Source: Gnetum montanum (Eukaryota; Streptophyta; Gnetopsida; Gnetales; Gnetaceae). From it: 64,000 nucleotides of DNA. Position numbers and translations under genes: made by a program. The first letter of the stretch is position 1. Every line of letters starts with the position of its first letter. Shown in pieces: positions 49,270 through 59,646 of this stretch. Location: the NCBI GenBank assembly GCA_015680685.1, contig MNCI01033650.1:667305-731304 (forward strand), read 5' to 3'. A model generated the notes under the pieces. That model had not been told where the DNA came from. It ran no database searches and worked only from the letters and a program-made list of their open reading frames with translations.

Positions 49270-49747
49270 NNNNNNNNNNNNNNNNNNNNNNNNNNNNNNN
49301 NNNNNNNNNNNNNNNNNNNNNNNNNNNNNNNNNNNNNNNNNNNNNNNNNNNNNNNNNNNNNNNNNNNNNNNNNNNNNNNNNNNNNNNNNNNNNNNNNNNN
49401 NNNNNNNNNNNNNNNNNNNNNNNNNNNNNNNNNNNNNNNNNNNNNNNNNNNNNNNNNNNNNNNNNNNNNNNNNNNNNNNNNNNNNNNNNNNNNNNNNNNN
49501 NNNNNNNNNNNNNNNNNNNNNNNNNNNNNNNNNNNNNNNNNNNNNNNNNNNNNNNNNNNNNNNNNNNNNNNNNNNNNNNNNNNNNNNNNNNNNNNNNNNN
49601 NNNNNNNNNNNNNNNNNNNNNNNNNNNNNNNNNNNNNNNNNNNNNNNNNNNNNNNNNNNNNNNNNNNNNNNNNNNNNNNNNNNNNNNNNNNNNNNNNNNN
49701 NNNNNNNNNNNNNNNNNNNNNNNNNNNNNNNNNNNNNNNNNNNNNNN
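49270..49747. other. Assembly gap (478 N)
   Basis: Run of N within solo LTR 2. Open frames across it are artefacts. Confidence 1.
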
Positions 49748-51865
49748 TTCTCAACCCTTTCCTTCATAGCTTAGGAGATAAACTGAAAAATACCAAAAAA
49801 ATCACATACCTTAGACTTGCTTAACCATACACCGTGACACATACAAGCAAGCCTGGGAAGACAACGAACGATTAACCCCAAGTGTTTCTTGTGGCGTTAA
49901 GGCATTTAGTCTATGGAGTTCGATCGGATCGCGCGTACACGCTCGTATTCGTATGGTTGAGTGTAGGGGTACCTCGCCACTCATCAATAAAGAAATCAGA
50001 CTCCTATGCACTCTAAGCTTAACATTTGAGAAGTCATCATGTTGATCCCATAAGAATAACTCCCTAAAATCTCTAAGAATGTAGTGACTTTCTCCATCAT
50101 GTTAGAAGGAGGTTGCAACAGTCTTAGTTATACTACATAGAAACTAAGAAATAGTAGTGGAGGTGATGGAAAATCAAGTCAGTGAAGCTCTAAGTGCTTC
50201 TACACCTTTATTTCAAATGTTGCTACTATGATAGACATTCAAGTATCTACAAGATTTGGAAGTAGGGGGATGAGCACCGCATAGCACAAGGAGGTGCTAG
50301 AGTGACTAGTTGGAGCCACGTAACCTATTCCAAAAATATTTAATATTCTAGAAGATATCACAACAACCCAATCATAACTTCTAGAGACAAGGAGAAAGTT
50401 CTTAGTAGCACCACCATAACTAAAGGAAGCTACCATCATCAATTACATATTGATAGCCAAGGTTGTAAAACTCAAAGCTTGCTTATTAGACCCTACCATT
50501 CTTCAACTAGAGCTTACTAGGAATGAATCTTTTTAATAGCTTCAAAAAATTAAAGGAGGCCAAGAATGATAAATAGAAGATGGTCTAGGATGCATCATTA
50601 TCAGAAACCACATTGAATACCACAAACCATTATCTTCTAGACACACACAAGGAGAACAAAAATATGACCAAGGAAAACTCATGTCTATAGAAGAGTAAAG
50701 TACAAAAAGAACAACTACTAGAATACATCCTTTAGTAAAAGAAACTACTCATAAAGGTGAATCATGACACTAGAATGGTGGCTATGAAAATAAAAATCTT
50801 TTGATGAAGGAAGTTTGGGCTATTCACTAGAAGACTATCATTGAGATTTTCACTTAGAAAAATGAAGCCCTAAAATATGAGAACGTAAGAAATCATTACA
50901 AGAACTAGGTGGGGATGCTCAAGGAAGTGAATGAAAATGAGATCAAGTTGACAAAGGCTCAAGTAAAAAAATCCCTTAAGAAACTCCAGTAAAAAGGTGA
51001 TGCATTGCAACCCATCTTTGATGGACTCAATGCATACAATCAGGCAAAAATCAACTTAAAGGAGTTGTAGATCATGGAAATGATTGATTATATAAAGTTA
51101 CCAAACATCTAATATGCAAAATTAGTGATTCTAACTATAGAATGATCAAGAAAGAAATTGGCAAAGCAAGTGCCAAATCCTATCTCCTCTATAAAATAGA
51201 ATTCAAGCTTCACAAAGAGATGAAGCAAAAGTTAGAAGTAGGTAATGCAAAGCTTAATATTCTTAAGACTAAATTTAAGGATTAGCAATCAGTTGTTAAG
51301 AACCTAGCCAAAATCATGACTAACCACTAGAAGCTCTAAAACCTTGTAAAGATGTTTGACATTAAGCATAAGAAATTTACAACCTAATTTGTCAACATGG
51401 AAGAATTGTTTATAACATTGATTTACTTGTAGGATATATTAACATCAAATAGTATATATAATGTTTCCTAGACCATTAACTACCCAAAAAAAAAGAAGAG
51501 AGGATAAAGGTATTATTGGTTGCATTTAAATTTTCAGATGCAGTGGTAATAACAATAGGGTATTCTAAACCATTGACTAGACCAGGACATAGGGAAGAAC
51601 CATCCAAGCCATAGAAGACTCCACCTTTAGGCATGATGTGATGACTCTATCTTAGACAATTTTGTGCAAAAAACAACTATTGATTTTTGTAGTATGTCTA
51701 ATTTTAATTAACCTCATGTAAATACTAAAATATTTTATAATGTACCACTCAACATTGTTAACAATTAGTCAATCAATAGTCAATTCCAAATCTTCAAAAT
51801 TTTTGTAAATAACTTGATCCTACTTTTTTTACTCAAGGATGAGTTTTTAGTTCATCATAAAGGTA

Positions 51866-52264
51866 TGATGAAGCATTAGTCAATCAACTATGTCAATGTA
51901 ATCATGTCAATGCATCCTTTGATATTTTGACACATATGCATCAATGCCATCGAGTCCTAAGCCTATATAAATGCACTCACCATCCACATTTATGATATCT
52001 TTGGTCATTTTAGAATCAAAGTTCTTATAGTTTGTTTCCATAAGACTTAGCTAAATTTTATTTTGAGTTCCCATAGCATGGATTGATTTTATTAAATAGA
52101 GGTTCATTCAAGTACATAATGTATCTAGATACTTTTTCATGATGGTAATAAAATAAATGTTGATTCCTCTCATTATAACACTTGGAATAGCACATACTTT
52201 ATTTTCGATAATTTAATTCCAATGCACTTTACTTTCTAGCACTTAATAATTTAATATTTTATTT
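51866..52264 (+). repeat. 3' LTR of B, truncated
   Basis: Starts TGATGAAGCATTAG after the tract CATCATAAAGGTA and aligns with the first part of 37,890-38,737. Similarity ends at about 52,264, where the ribosomal-spacer-like array begins, so more than half of the LTR is missing. TATA box at 51,964-51,971. Confidence 0.8.
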
Positions 52265-55200
52265 CATAACAATTTTAGCCAAACCATCATGCACCCTTAT
52301 AAATTTGGTTTCAAGGGCCCGTTGGGCCAACCATTGGTCATGAGGGTCCATTTTATCTACAATTGCTCACAAGTGTCCATTTGGCCAACACTTGGTCATG
52401 AGGGTTTTTTGGGCCAACTATTAGTCATGAGGGTCCATTTGGCTGACACTTGGTCCCGAGGGCCTATTTGGCCAACACTTGGTTGCTAGGGTCCATTGGG
52501 CCAACACTTGGTCACGAGGGTCTGTTTGGCCAACACTTGATCATGAGGGCAACACTTGGTCACGAGGGTCCATCTGCCCAACACTTGGTCATGGGGGTTC
52601 ATTGGGCCAACACTTGGTGACAAGGGTCTGTTTGGCTAGCACTTGCTCACAAGGGTCCGTTGGGCCAACTGTTGCTCACGAGGGGTTGTTTGGCCAACAC
52701 TTGGTTGTGAAGATCCATTGGGCAAACACTTGGTCATAAGGGTTCGTTCTGCCAACACTTGGTCATGAGGGTCCATTTGGCCAACGCTTGGTTATGAGGG
52801 TTTGTTTGGCCAACACTTGGTCTTGTGAGAGCACTCGTGCTAGTGTAGGTATGCAAGGTGCTCACATGGAGAGCACTCTCATAAGAGCACCCTGCAGTGC
52901 TTCCAAGGAGAATGCTACCTCTCCCCATATATGTTGATTGGGCCAATTTCATCCATACCATCTTGCACCTTTATAAATTTGGTTGCAAGGGTCCATTGGG
53001 CCAATCTTTGGTCACAATGGTATGTTTTACCTACAATTGGTCACGAGGGTCCATTTGGCTAACACTTGGTCACGAGGGTCTGTTGGGTCAACACTTGGTG
53101 ATAAGGGTCCATTGGGCCAACCATTGGTCATGAGGGTTTGTTTGGCCAACACTTGGTCCCAAGGGTCTGTTGGGCCAACACTTGGTCACGAGGGTCCATT
53201 GGACCAACCATTGGTCACGAGGATTTGTTTGGCCAACACTTGGTCACGAGGGTCTATTGGACCAACACTTGGTCACGAGGGTCCATTTGGCCAGCACTTG
53301 GTCATGAGGGTTTGTTGGGCCAACCATTACTCACGAGGGTCTGTTTGGCTAACACTTGATCATCAAGGTCCGTTCGACCAACACTTGGTCACAAGGGTTT
53401 GTTCAGCCAACACTTGGTCGCAAGGGTCTGTTTGGCCAACGTTTGATCACGAGGGTTCATTTGGTAAACACTTTGTCTCGTGAGAGCACTCGTGATAGTG
53501 CAGCGATGTGAGGTGCTCCCATGGAGAGCACTTGTGTGAGAGCACCATTCAGTGCTCCCAAGGAGAATGCTACCTCTCCTCATGCATGCTGATTGGTCTA
53601 GTTTCAGCCAAACCATCTTGCACCCTTATAAATTTGGTCACAAGTGTCCATCAGACCAACCGTTGGTCATGAGGGTCCATTTGGCCATCACTTGGTCATG
53701 AGGGTCCGTTTGGCCAACACTTGGTTACAAGGGTCTATTGGGCCAACCATTGCTCATGAGGGTCCATTTCCCAACACTTGGACGTGAGGGTCCATTTGGC
53801 CAATACCTAGTCACAAGGGTCTATTTGGCCAACACTTGGTTGCGAAGGTTCATTTGGCCAACACTTGGTCACGAGGGTTTGTTGGGCCAATCATTGTTCA
53901 CGAGGGTATGTTTGGCCAACACTTGGTCATGAGGGTCCGTTTGGCCAATACCTAGTCACGAGGATCTGTTGGGCTAACCATTGGTCACAAGGGTCCATTT
54001 GGCCAACACTTGGTCATGAGGGTCTGTTGGGCCAACCCTTGGTCGCTAGGGTCTATTTGTCCAACACTTGGTCACAAGGGTCCATTGGGCCAACTGTTGC
54101 CCACAAGGGTCCATTTGGCCAACACTTGGTCATAAGGGTTCGTTGGGCCAACACTTGGTCATGAGGGTCTATTGGGCTAACACTTGGTCATGAGAGTTTG
54201 TTTAGCCAACACTTGGTCATGAGGGTCTGTTTGTCCAATGCTTGGTCGTGAGGGATCATTTGGCCAACACTTGGTTTCATGAGAGTGCTCATGCTAGCAC
54301 AGCTATGTGAGGTGCTCCCATGCATAGCACTTTCATGAGAGCACCATGTGGTGCTCCCAAGGAGAACACTACCCCTTCCCATATATGTTGACTAGGCTAG
54401 TTTCAGCCAAACCATCCTGTGCCCTTATAAATTTGGTTGCGAGGGTCCATGGCTAACCGTTGGTCATGAGGGTCCAGTTTTCCTACAATTGGTCATGAGG
54501 GTCTATTGGGCCAACACTTGGTCTTAAGGGTCCATTGGCCCAACCATTGGTCATGAGGGTTCATTTGGCTGACATTTGGTCCCAAGGGTCCGTTGGGCCA
54601 ACACTTGGTCATGAGGGTCTACTGGGCCAACCATTGATCACAAGGGTCCATTTGGCCAACACTTGGTCACGAGGGTCCATTTGGCTAACACTTGGTTATG
54701 AGGGTCTGTTTGTCCAATAGTTAGTCATGGGGGTCCATTGGGCCAACACTTGGTCACCAGGGTCTATTTGGCTAGCACTTGGTTACTAGGGTCCGTTGGG
54801 CCAACTATTCTTCATGAGGGTCCATTTGGCCAACACTTGGTCACGAGGGTCCGCTAGGCCAACACTTGGTTTCAAGGGTTCGTTCTGCCAACACTTGGTC
54901 ACGAAGGTCCATTTGGCCAACGCTTGGTCATGAGGGTTCATTTGGCCAACACTTGGTCTCATTAGAGCGCTCATGCTAGTGTAGCTATGCGAGGTGCTCC
55001 CATGGAGAGCACCATGCTATGCTCCCAGGGAGAACACTACCTTTTCCAATATACGTTGATTGGGCCAATTTTAGCCAAACCATCCTACACCCTTATAAAT
55101 TTGATGGTGATGGTCCGTTGGGCCAACCATTAGTCACAAGGGTCTATTTTGCCTATAATTGGTCATGAGGGTCCATTTGGCCAACACTTGGTCATAAGGG

Positions 55201-58200
55201 TCTATTGTGCGAACACTTGGTCACAAGGGTCCATTGGGCCAACCGTTGGTCATGAGAATCCATTTGGCCAACACTTGGTCCTGAGGGTCCCTTTGGCCAA
55301 TAATTGGTCATGAGGGTCCATTTGGCCAACACTTGGTCACGAGGGTTCATTTGGCCAACACTTGGTCACAAGGGTTTGTTGGGCCAACTGTTGCTCATGA
55401 GGGTCTGTTTAGCCAACACTTGGTCATGAGGGTCTGTTTGGCCAACACTTAGTCATGAGGGTCTATTGGGCCAACACTTGGTCATGAGGGTCCGTTAGGC
55501 CAATCATTGACCATGAGGGTCTGTTTGGCCAACACTTGGTCATGAGGGTCCATTGGGCCAACAATTGGTCCCAAGGGTTTGTTTGGCCAACACTTGGTCA
55601 CGAGGATCTGTTGGGTCAACTATTGCTCATGAGGGTCCATTTGGCCAACACTTGGACGCGAGGGTCCATTTGGCCAATACTTGCTCATGAGGGTCCATTT
55701 GGCCAACACTTGGTCTTGAAGGTTCGTTTGGCCAACACTTGGTCACGGGGGTTCGTTGGGCCAACCGTTGCTCTTGAGGGTCTGTTTAGCCAACACTTGA
55801 TCACGAGGGTCCGTTTGGCCAATACCTAGTCATGAGAGTCTATTGGGCTAATCGTTGGTCACGAGGGTCCATTCAGCCAACACTTGGTTGTGAGGGTCCT
55901 TTTCGCTAATGCTTGGTCACGAGGGTCCGTTTGGCCAACACTTGGTCACAAGGGTCCATTGGGCCAACCCCTGGTCACTAAGGTCTATTTTTCTAACACT
56001 TGGTCACAAGGGTCCATTTGGCCAACCATTTCTCACGAGGGTCCATTTGGCCAACACATAGTCATGAGGGTCTATTGGGCTAACACTTGGTCATGAGGGT
56101 CCATTGGACTAGCAGTTGGTCATGAGGGTACCAACACTTGGTTGTGAGGGTCTATTTGTCCAACACTTGGTCACGAGGGTTTGTTTGGCCAACACTTTGT
56201 CTTGTGAGAGTGCTCATGCTAGCACAGATATGTGAGGTGCTCCCATGCATAGCACTCTCATGAGAGTACCATGCAGTGCTTCCAGGGAGAACACTACCTC
56301 TCCCCATATATGTTGAGTAGGCCAATTTCAGCCAAAACATCTTGCACCCTTATAAATTTGGTCGCGAGGGTCTGTTGGGCTAAATATTGGTCACAGAGGT
56401 CCATTTTTCATACAATTGGTCATGAGGGTCTATTGGGCCAACACTTGGTCTTGAGGGTCTGTTGGCCTAACCATTGGTCATGAGGGTCCATTTGGCTGAC
56501 ATTTGGTCCCATGGGTCCATTGGGCCAACACTTGGTCATGAGGGTCTGTTGGGCCAACCATTGGTCACAAGGGTCCATTTGGCCAACACTTGGTCATGAG
56601 GGTCCATTTGGCTAACACTTGGTTATGAGGGTCTATCTACCCAACAGTTGGTCATGGGGGTCCATTGGGCCAGCACTTGGTCACCAGGGTTTGTTTGGCC
56701 AGCACTTGGTTACTAGGGTTTGTTGGGCCAACCGTTCCTCATGAGGGTCCTTTTGGCCAACACTTGGTCATGAGGGTCCATTGGGCCAACACTTGGTCTC
56801 AAGGATCTGTTCGGCCAACATTTAGTTCCAAAGGTCCATTTGGCCAACACTTGGTCTCGTTGGTTCATTTGGCCAACACTTGGTCTCGTTAGAGTGCTCA
56901 TGCTAGTGCAGCTATGCGAGGTGCTCCCATGGAGAGCACTCTCGCGATAGCACCATGTGGTGCTCCCAGGGAGAATGATACCTCTCCCCATATACGTTGA
57001 TTGGGCCAATTTTAGCCAGACCATTCTACACCCTTATAAATTCAATGGTGAGGGTTTGTTGGGCCAACCGTTGGTCACAAGGGTCCGTTTGGCCAACACT
57101 TGGTCACAATGATCCATTGGGAAAACACTTGATTACGAGGGTCCATTGGGCCAACCTTTGGTCATGAGGATTCATTTGGCCAACACTTGGTCATAAGGTT
57201 CCCTTTGGCCAACACTTGGTCATGAGGGTCCCTTTAGCCAACATTTGGTCGCAAGGGTTTGTTTGGCCAACACTTGGTTGCGAGGGTCTATTTGGCCAAC
57301 ACTTGGTCACGACGGTCTGTTAGGCCAATCATTGTCCATGAGGGTTTGTTTGGCCAACACTTGTTCATGAGGGTTTGTTTGGCCAACACTTGGTCACAAG
57401 CGTCTGTTTGACCAACACTTGGTCATGAGGGTCTGTTAGTCCAACACTTGGTCACAAGGGTCTGTTTGGCCAACCGTTGTTCACGAGGGTCTGTTTGGCC
57501 AACACTTGGTCATGAGGATCCATTGGGCCAACACTTGGTCCTAAGGGTCTGTTTGGCCAACACTTGGTTGTGAGGGTTCATTGGGCCAATTTTTGGTCAC
57601 AAGGGTCTCTTTAGCCAAAACTTGGTCACGAGGGTCCATTGGGCCAACACTTGGTCATGAGGGTCTGTTGGGTGAACTATTGGTCACGAGGGTCCGTTTG
57701 GTGAACAATTGGTCACAAGGGTTTGTTTGGACAACTTTTGATCACGGGGGTCTATGTGGCCAACTCTTGGTCACAACAGTCCATTGGGCCAACACTTGGT
57801 CACGAAGATCCATTGGGCCAACCATTAGTCAAGATGATCCGTTTTGCCAACACTTGGTCATAAGGGTCCATTGGACCAATGCTTGGTCGTGAGGGTCCAT
57901 TGGGCCAACACTTGGTCATGAGGGTCTATTTGGCCAACACTTGGTCATGAGGGTCCATTGGGCCAATGCTTGGTCACGAGGGTCCATTTGGCCAACCCTT
58001 GGTCGCGAGGATCTGTTGGGCCAACACTTGGTTTTGAGGGTCCATTTGTCCAACACTTGGTGGTCACGAGGGTCTATTTGGCTAACTGTTGGTCACGAGG
58101 GTCCATTGGGCAAACCCTTGGTCTCAAGGGTCCCTTGGGCCAGACCTTGGTCATGAGGAACCATGCAGCCAACACTTGGTTGGTCTTGAGGATCTATTTT

Positions 58201-58320
58201 TTCTACATTTGGTCCTGAGAATCCATCAATCAAGTGGTTGGTCTCGAGGGACCATTTGGTGAACAGTTGATCCTAAGGGTCCATTTAGGTAGCATATGGT
58301 CTCGAGGGTCTATTGGGTTG
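52265..58320 (-). repeat. 29-bp minisatellite in higher-order blocks; probable rDNA intergenic spacer
   Basis: Plus-strand consensus is close to GGTCACGAGGGTCCRTTTGG followed by CCAACACTT, 29 bp, with very roughly 170 units. Units are grouped into blocks of mostly 655-800 bp (one about 1,260) separated by a conserved spacer of about 160 bp. That spacer runs from GTGAGAGCACTCGTGCTAG to ACCCTTATAAATTTGG and lies near 52,826, 53,484, 54,284, 54,957, 56,203 and 56,884, with a partial one at 52,265. Nested subrepeats of this kind are usual in plant rDNA IGS, and the block ends beside the 3' end of 25S rRNA in the expected orientation. The IGS identity is inferred. Confidence 0.75.
52292..57041 (-). 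promoter_or_regulatory. Seven reiterated Pol I promoter-like motifs
   Basis: CACCCTTATAAAT (plus) recurs, some with one change, at 52,292-52,304, 52,966-52,978, 53,621-53,633, 54,421-54,432, 55,088-55,100, 56,345-56,357 and 57,029-57,041, once per higher-order block. On the rRNA sense strand it reads ATTTATAAGGGTG, similar to the plant Pol I initiation motif TATATAAGGGG. Spacer promoters repeated in the IGS are known in plants; promoter activity here is inference. Confidence 0.45.
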
Positions 58321-58351
58321 ACCCCTTGGCTTTGAAGGGGGTCTTTTTTTG
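58320..58351. other. GC-rich hairpin followed by T run at the array edge
   Basis: GACCCCTT (58,320-58,327) pairs with AAGGGGGTC (58,335-58,343), one G bulged, followed by about eight T. It marks the last array unit. A bacterial-type terminator role is not implied in a plant. Confidence 0.4.
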
Positions 58352-58812
58352 GCCGATACTTGAGTGCTTCGTTGAGTCAGTCATGGGCGAAAGTGGGAAC
58401 CTCATGGTTGTCAATAGTGTTGCATGTGAGGAGTATCTATCAATTATGATCTCCCACTGTGTGCAACCTCACAGGCATGGGACATTCCCTACCAAAGACA
58501 CAAATGAACAAAGTCCCCCATCTAGGTAAGGTTCCCAATCATGAGATCAAAAAACATATTTTGATTCCAAGGCTGCAGTCCAAGATTTGACTTAGAAGAA
58601 AGGAACCGCGTATGCATGTGTGTGTGTGTGTGTGTAATGATACATATGCCCGTGAAGGGGGAGACATCCCTCTCTCAATACAAATGCATGACTGCTATCC
58701 ACCTACCCCCACGAGACAACGATTTCAATGGGGAATCAAACACGGCTTGGTGTTTGTGGAGTAAAATCAAAAGAGAAGGCCCAAAGAAGAGGATGAGGGG
58801 GAGAGACTGTGA
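58352..58812 (-). other. Probable 25S-proximal spacer
   Basis: Unique sequence between the array and the 25S end. On the minus strand the first 60 or so bases after 25S are pyrimidine-rich (TCTCTCCCCTCATCCTCTTC), as is common downstream of plant 25S. A (TG)n microsatellite lies at 58,616-58,636. Confidence 0.5.
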
Positions 58813-59646
58813 TCATGAATCTCGATGATAAGGGGCCAAATATCAATGGATTGTGGTAGCAAGGTTACTCTGCCACATACAATATCCCATCATGTATTTA
58901 ATTCATCAACAAAGGATTCTTCATGCTGACCGCTCGAAATGAAATTGTGTGTCCCCTAATGCCCCACTGTGTAGGCAAGACCAGGGGGTACCATCGACAC
59001 ATGCCAATGGGAGCAACAAGGCTACCCCTATCGCAGGTCACATAGCAATCAACAAGGAAAGAGGTGCTGCCTCTAGCATGGATTCTGACTTAGAGGTGTT
59101 CAGTCATAATCTGACATATGGTAGCTTCGTGTCACTGGCTTTTCAACCAAACACGATGACCAATTGTGTGAATCAATGGTTCCTCTTGGACTAAGTTGAA
59201 TCACTATCGTGGTGCACATCATTAGCAGGATAAAACTAACCTATCTCATGACGGTCTAAACCCAGCTCAAGTTCCCTATTAGTGGGTTTACAATCCAACG
59301 CTTGGTGAATTCTGCTTCATAATGATAGGAAGAGCTGACATCGAAGGATAAAAAAGAAACATTACTATGAACACTTGGTTGCCACAAGCCAGTTATCCCT
59401 ATGGTATCTTTTTTGACACCTCTAGCTTCAAACTCTAAAGATCTAAAGGATCAATAGGCCATGCTTTCACAGTTTGTATTCGTATTGAAAATCAAAATCA
59501 AATGAGCTTTTACCCTTCTGTTCCACATGGGATTTCTGTTCTTGTTGAGCTCATCTTAGGACACCTACATTATCTTTTAGTAGATGTGCCGCCCTAGCCA
59601 AACTCCCCACTTGACTCTATCTTCCACGTGGATTGACACACCAAGA
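58813..59646 (-). rRNA. 25S/26S rRNA 3' fragment, degraded pseudogene
   Basis: The minus strand is the rRNA sense. The plus strand carries exact or near-exact complements of conserved plant 25S blocks: GAGCTCATCTTAGGACACCT, AAGCCAGTTATCCCT, GAATTCTGCTTCA, GATAGGAAGAGC, TCTGACTTAGAGG and AATGGATTGTGGTAGCAAGG. About 830 nt at the 3' end of the molecule are present (late domain V and domain VI), reaching the 3' terminus near 58,813. Similarity stops near 59,646, where retroelement Gag begins. Differences are mostly C-to-T or G-to-A, and the sarcin-ricin loop is altered, so it is not a working gene. Short frames over it (58,949-59,194) are artefacts. Confidence 0.93.

Larger units (their letters stand above)
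48814..49986 (+). mobile_element. Solo LTR 2 of the A family, contains the assembly gap
   Basis: Begins TGATGAGATGCG and ends CCACTCATCA, flanked by ATAAA. Best-preserved U3 of the family: near-perfect 24-bp dyads at 48,857-48,880 and 48,891-48,914 with half-site GCGATATCGC, and TATAAATA at 48,931-48,938. The internal direct repeat starts at about 49,187, and the unsequenced gap opens just as its second copy begins. Confidence 0.9.
48101..51480 (+). pseudogene. Extra post-pol coding region of B, split by a solo LTR
   Basis: The frame through 48,140-48,720 reads NMEVKLAEVF, NHKKYGALTKIEHAYFKIVT, YHLYPMVRPSKLTVFFAITC, LHLIKKLCKKVEIAHYST and KLQKEVPLPPSPALETTPKM with only scattered stops. After solo LTR 2 a later part (about 50,900-51,440) reads as coiled coil (MLKEVNENEIKLTKAQVKKS; EMKQKLEVGNAKLNILKTKF). 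Athila-type elements often carry an additional 3' ORF with a conserved plant-specific domain followed by variable sequence. This fits by position and by the I-x-x-L-C motif. The function is unknown, and the region is absent from A. Confidence 0.55.
37890..52264 (+). mobile_element. Element B: long, decayed Athila/Tat-like LTR retrotransposon
   Basis: 5' LTR 37,890-38,737, degenerate tRNA-Asp-type PBS, gag, protease, RT, RNase H, integrase, a long 3' region with a further coding part, and a truncated 3' LTR from 51,866. Every domain carries stops. Two A-family solo LTRs (43,781-44,230 and 48,814-49,986) interrupt it. Excluding these, B was at least 12.7 kb. It shares LTR termini (TGAT...CTCATCA), PBS, gag and protease with A, and is the more decayed of the two. 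Confidence 0.85.

Noticed and set aside
49209-49774. Four long open frames on both strands
   Set aside because: They consist almost entirely of the N gap.
52289-58218. Many plus- and minus-strand frames with WSRGS/GHEG repeats, suggesting a repeat protein
   Set aside because: They are produced by the 29-bp minisatellite, which is open in every phase; units drift as noncoding DNA with changes at CG sites.
52265-58320. CRISPR array, because units are 29 bp and regular
   Set aside because: There are no unique spacers between units, units are degenerate, and the context is a plant nuclear genome.
58320-58351. Rho-independent terminator
   Set aside because: Hairpin plus T run is real but this is eukaryotic DNA; kept only as a structural note.
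58949-59194. 81-codon plus-strand frame
   Set aside because: It is the antisense of the 25S rRNA fragment.
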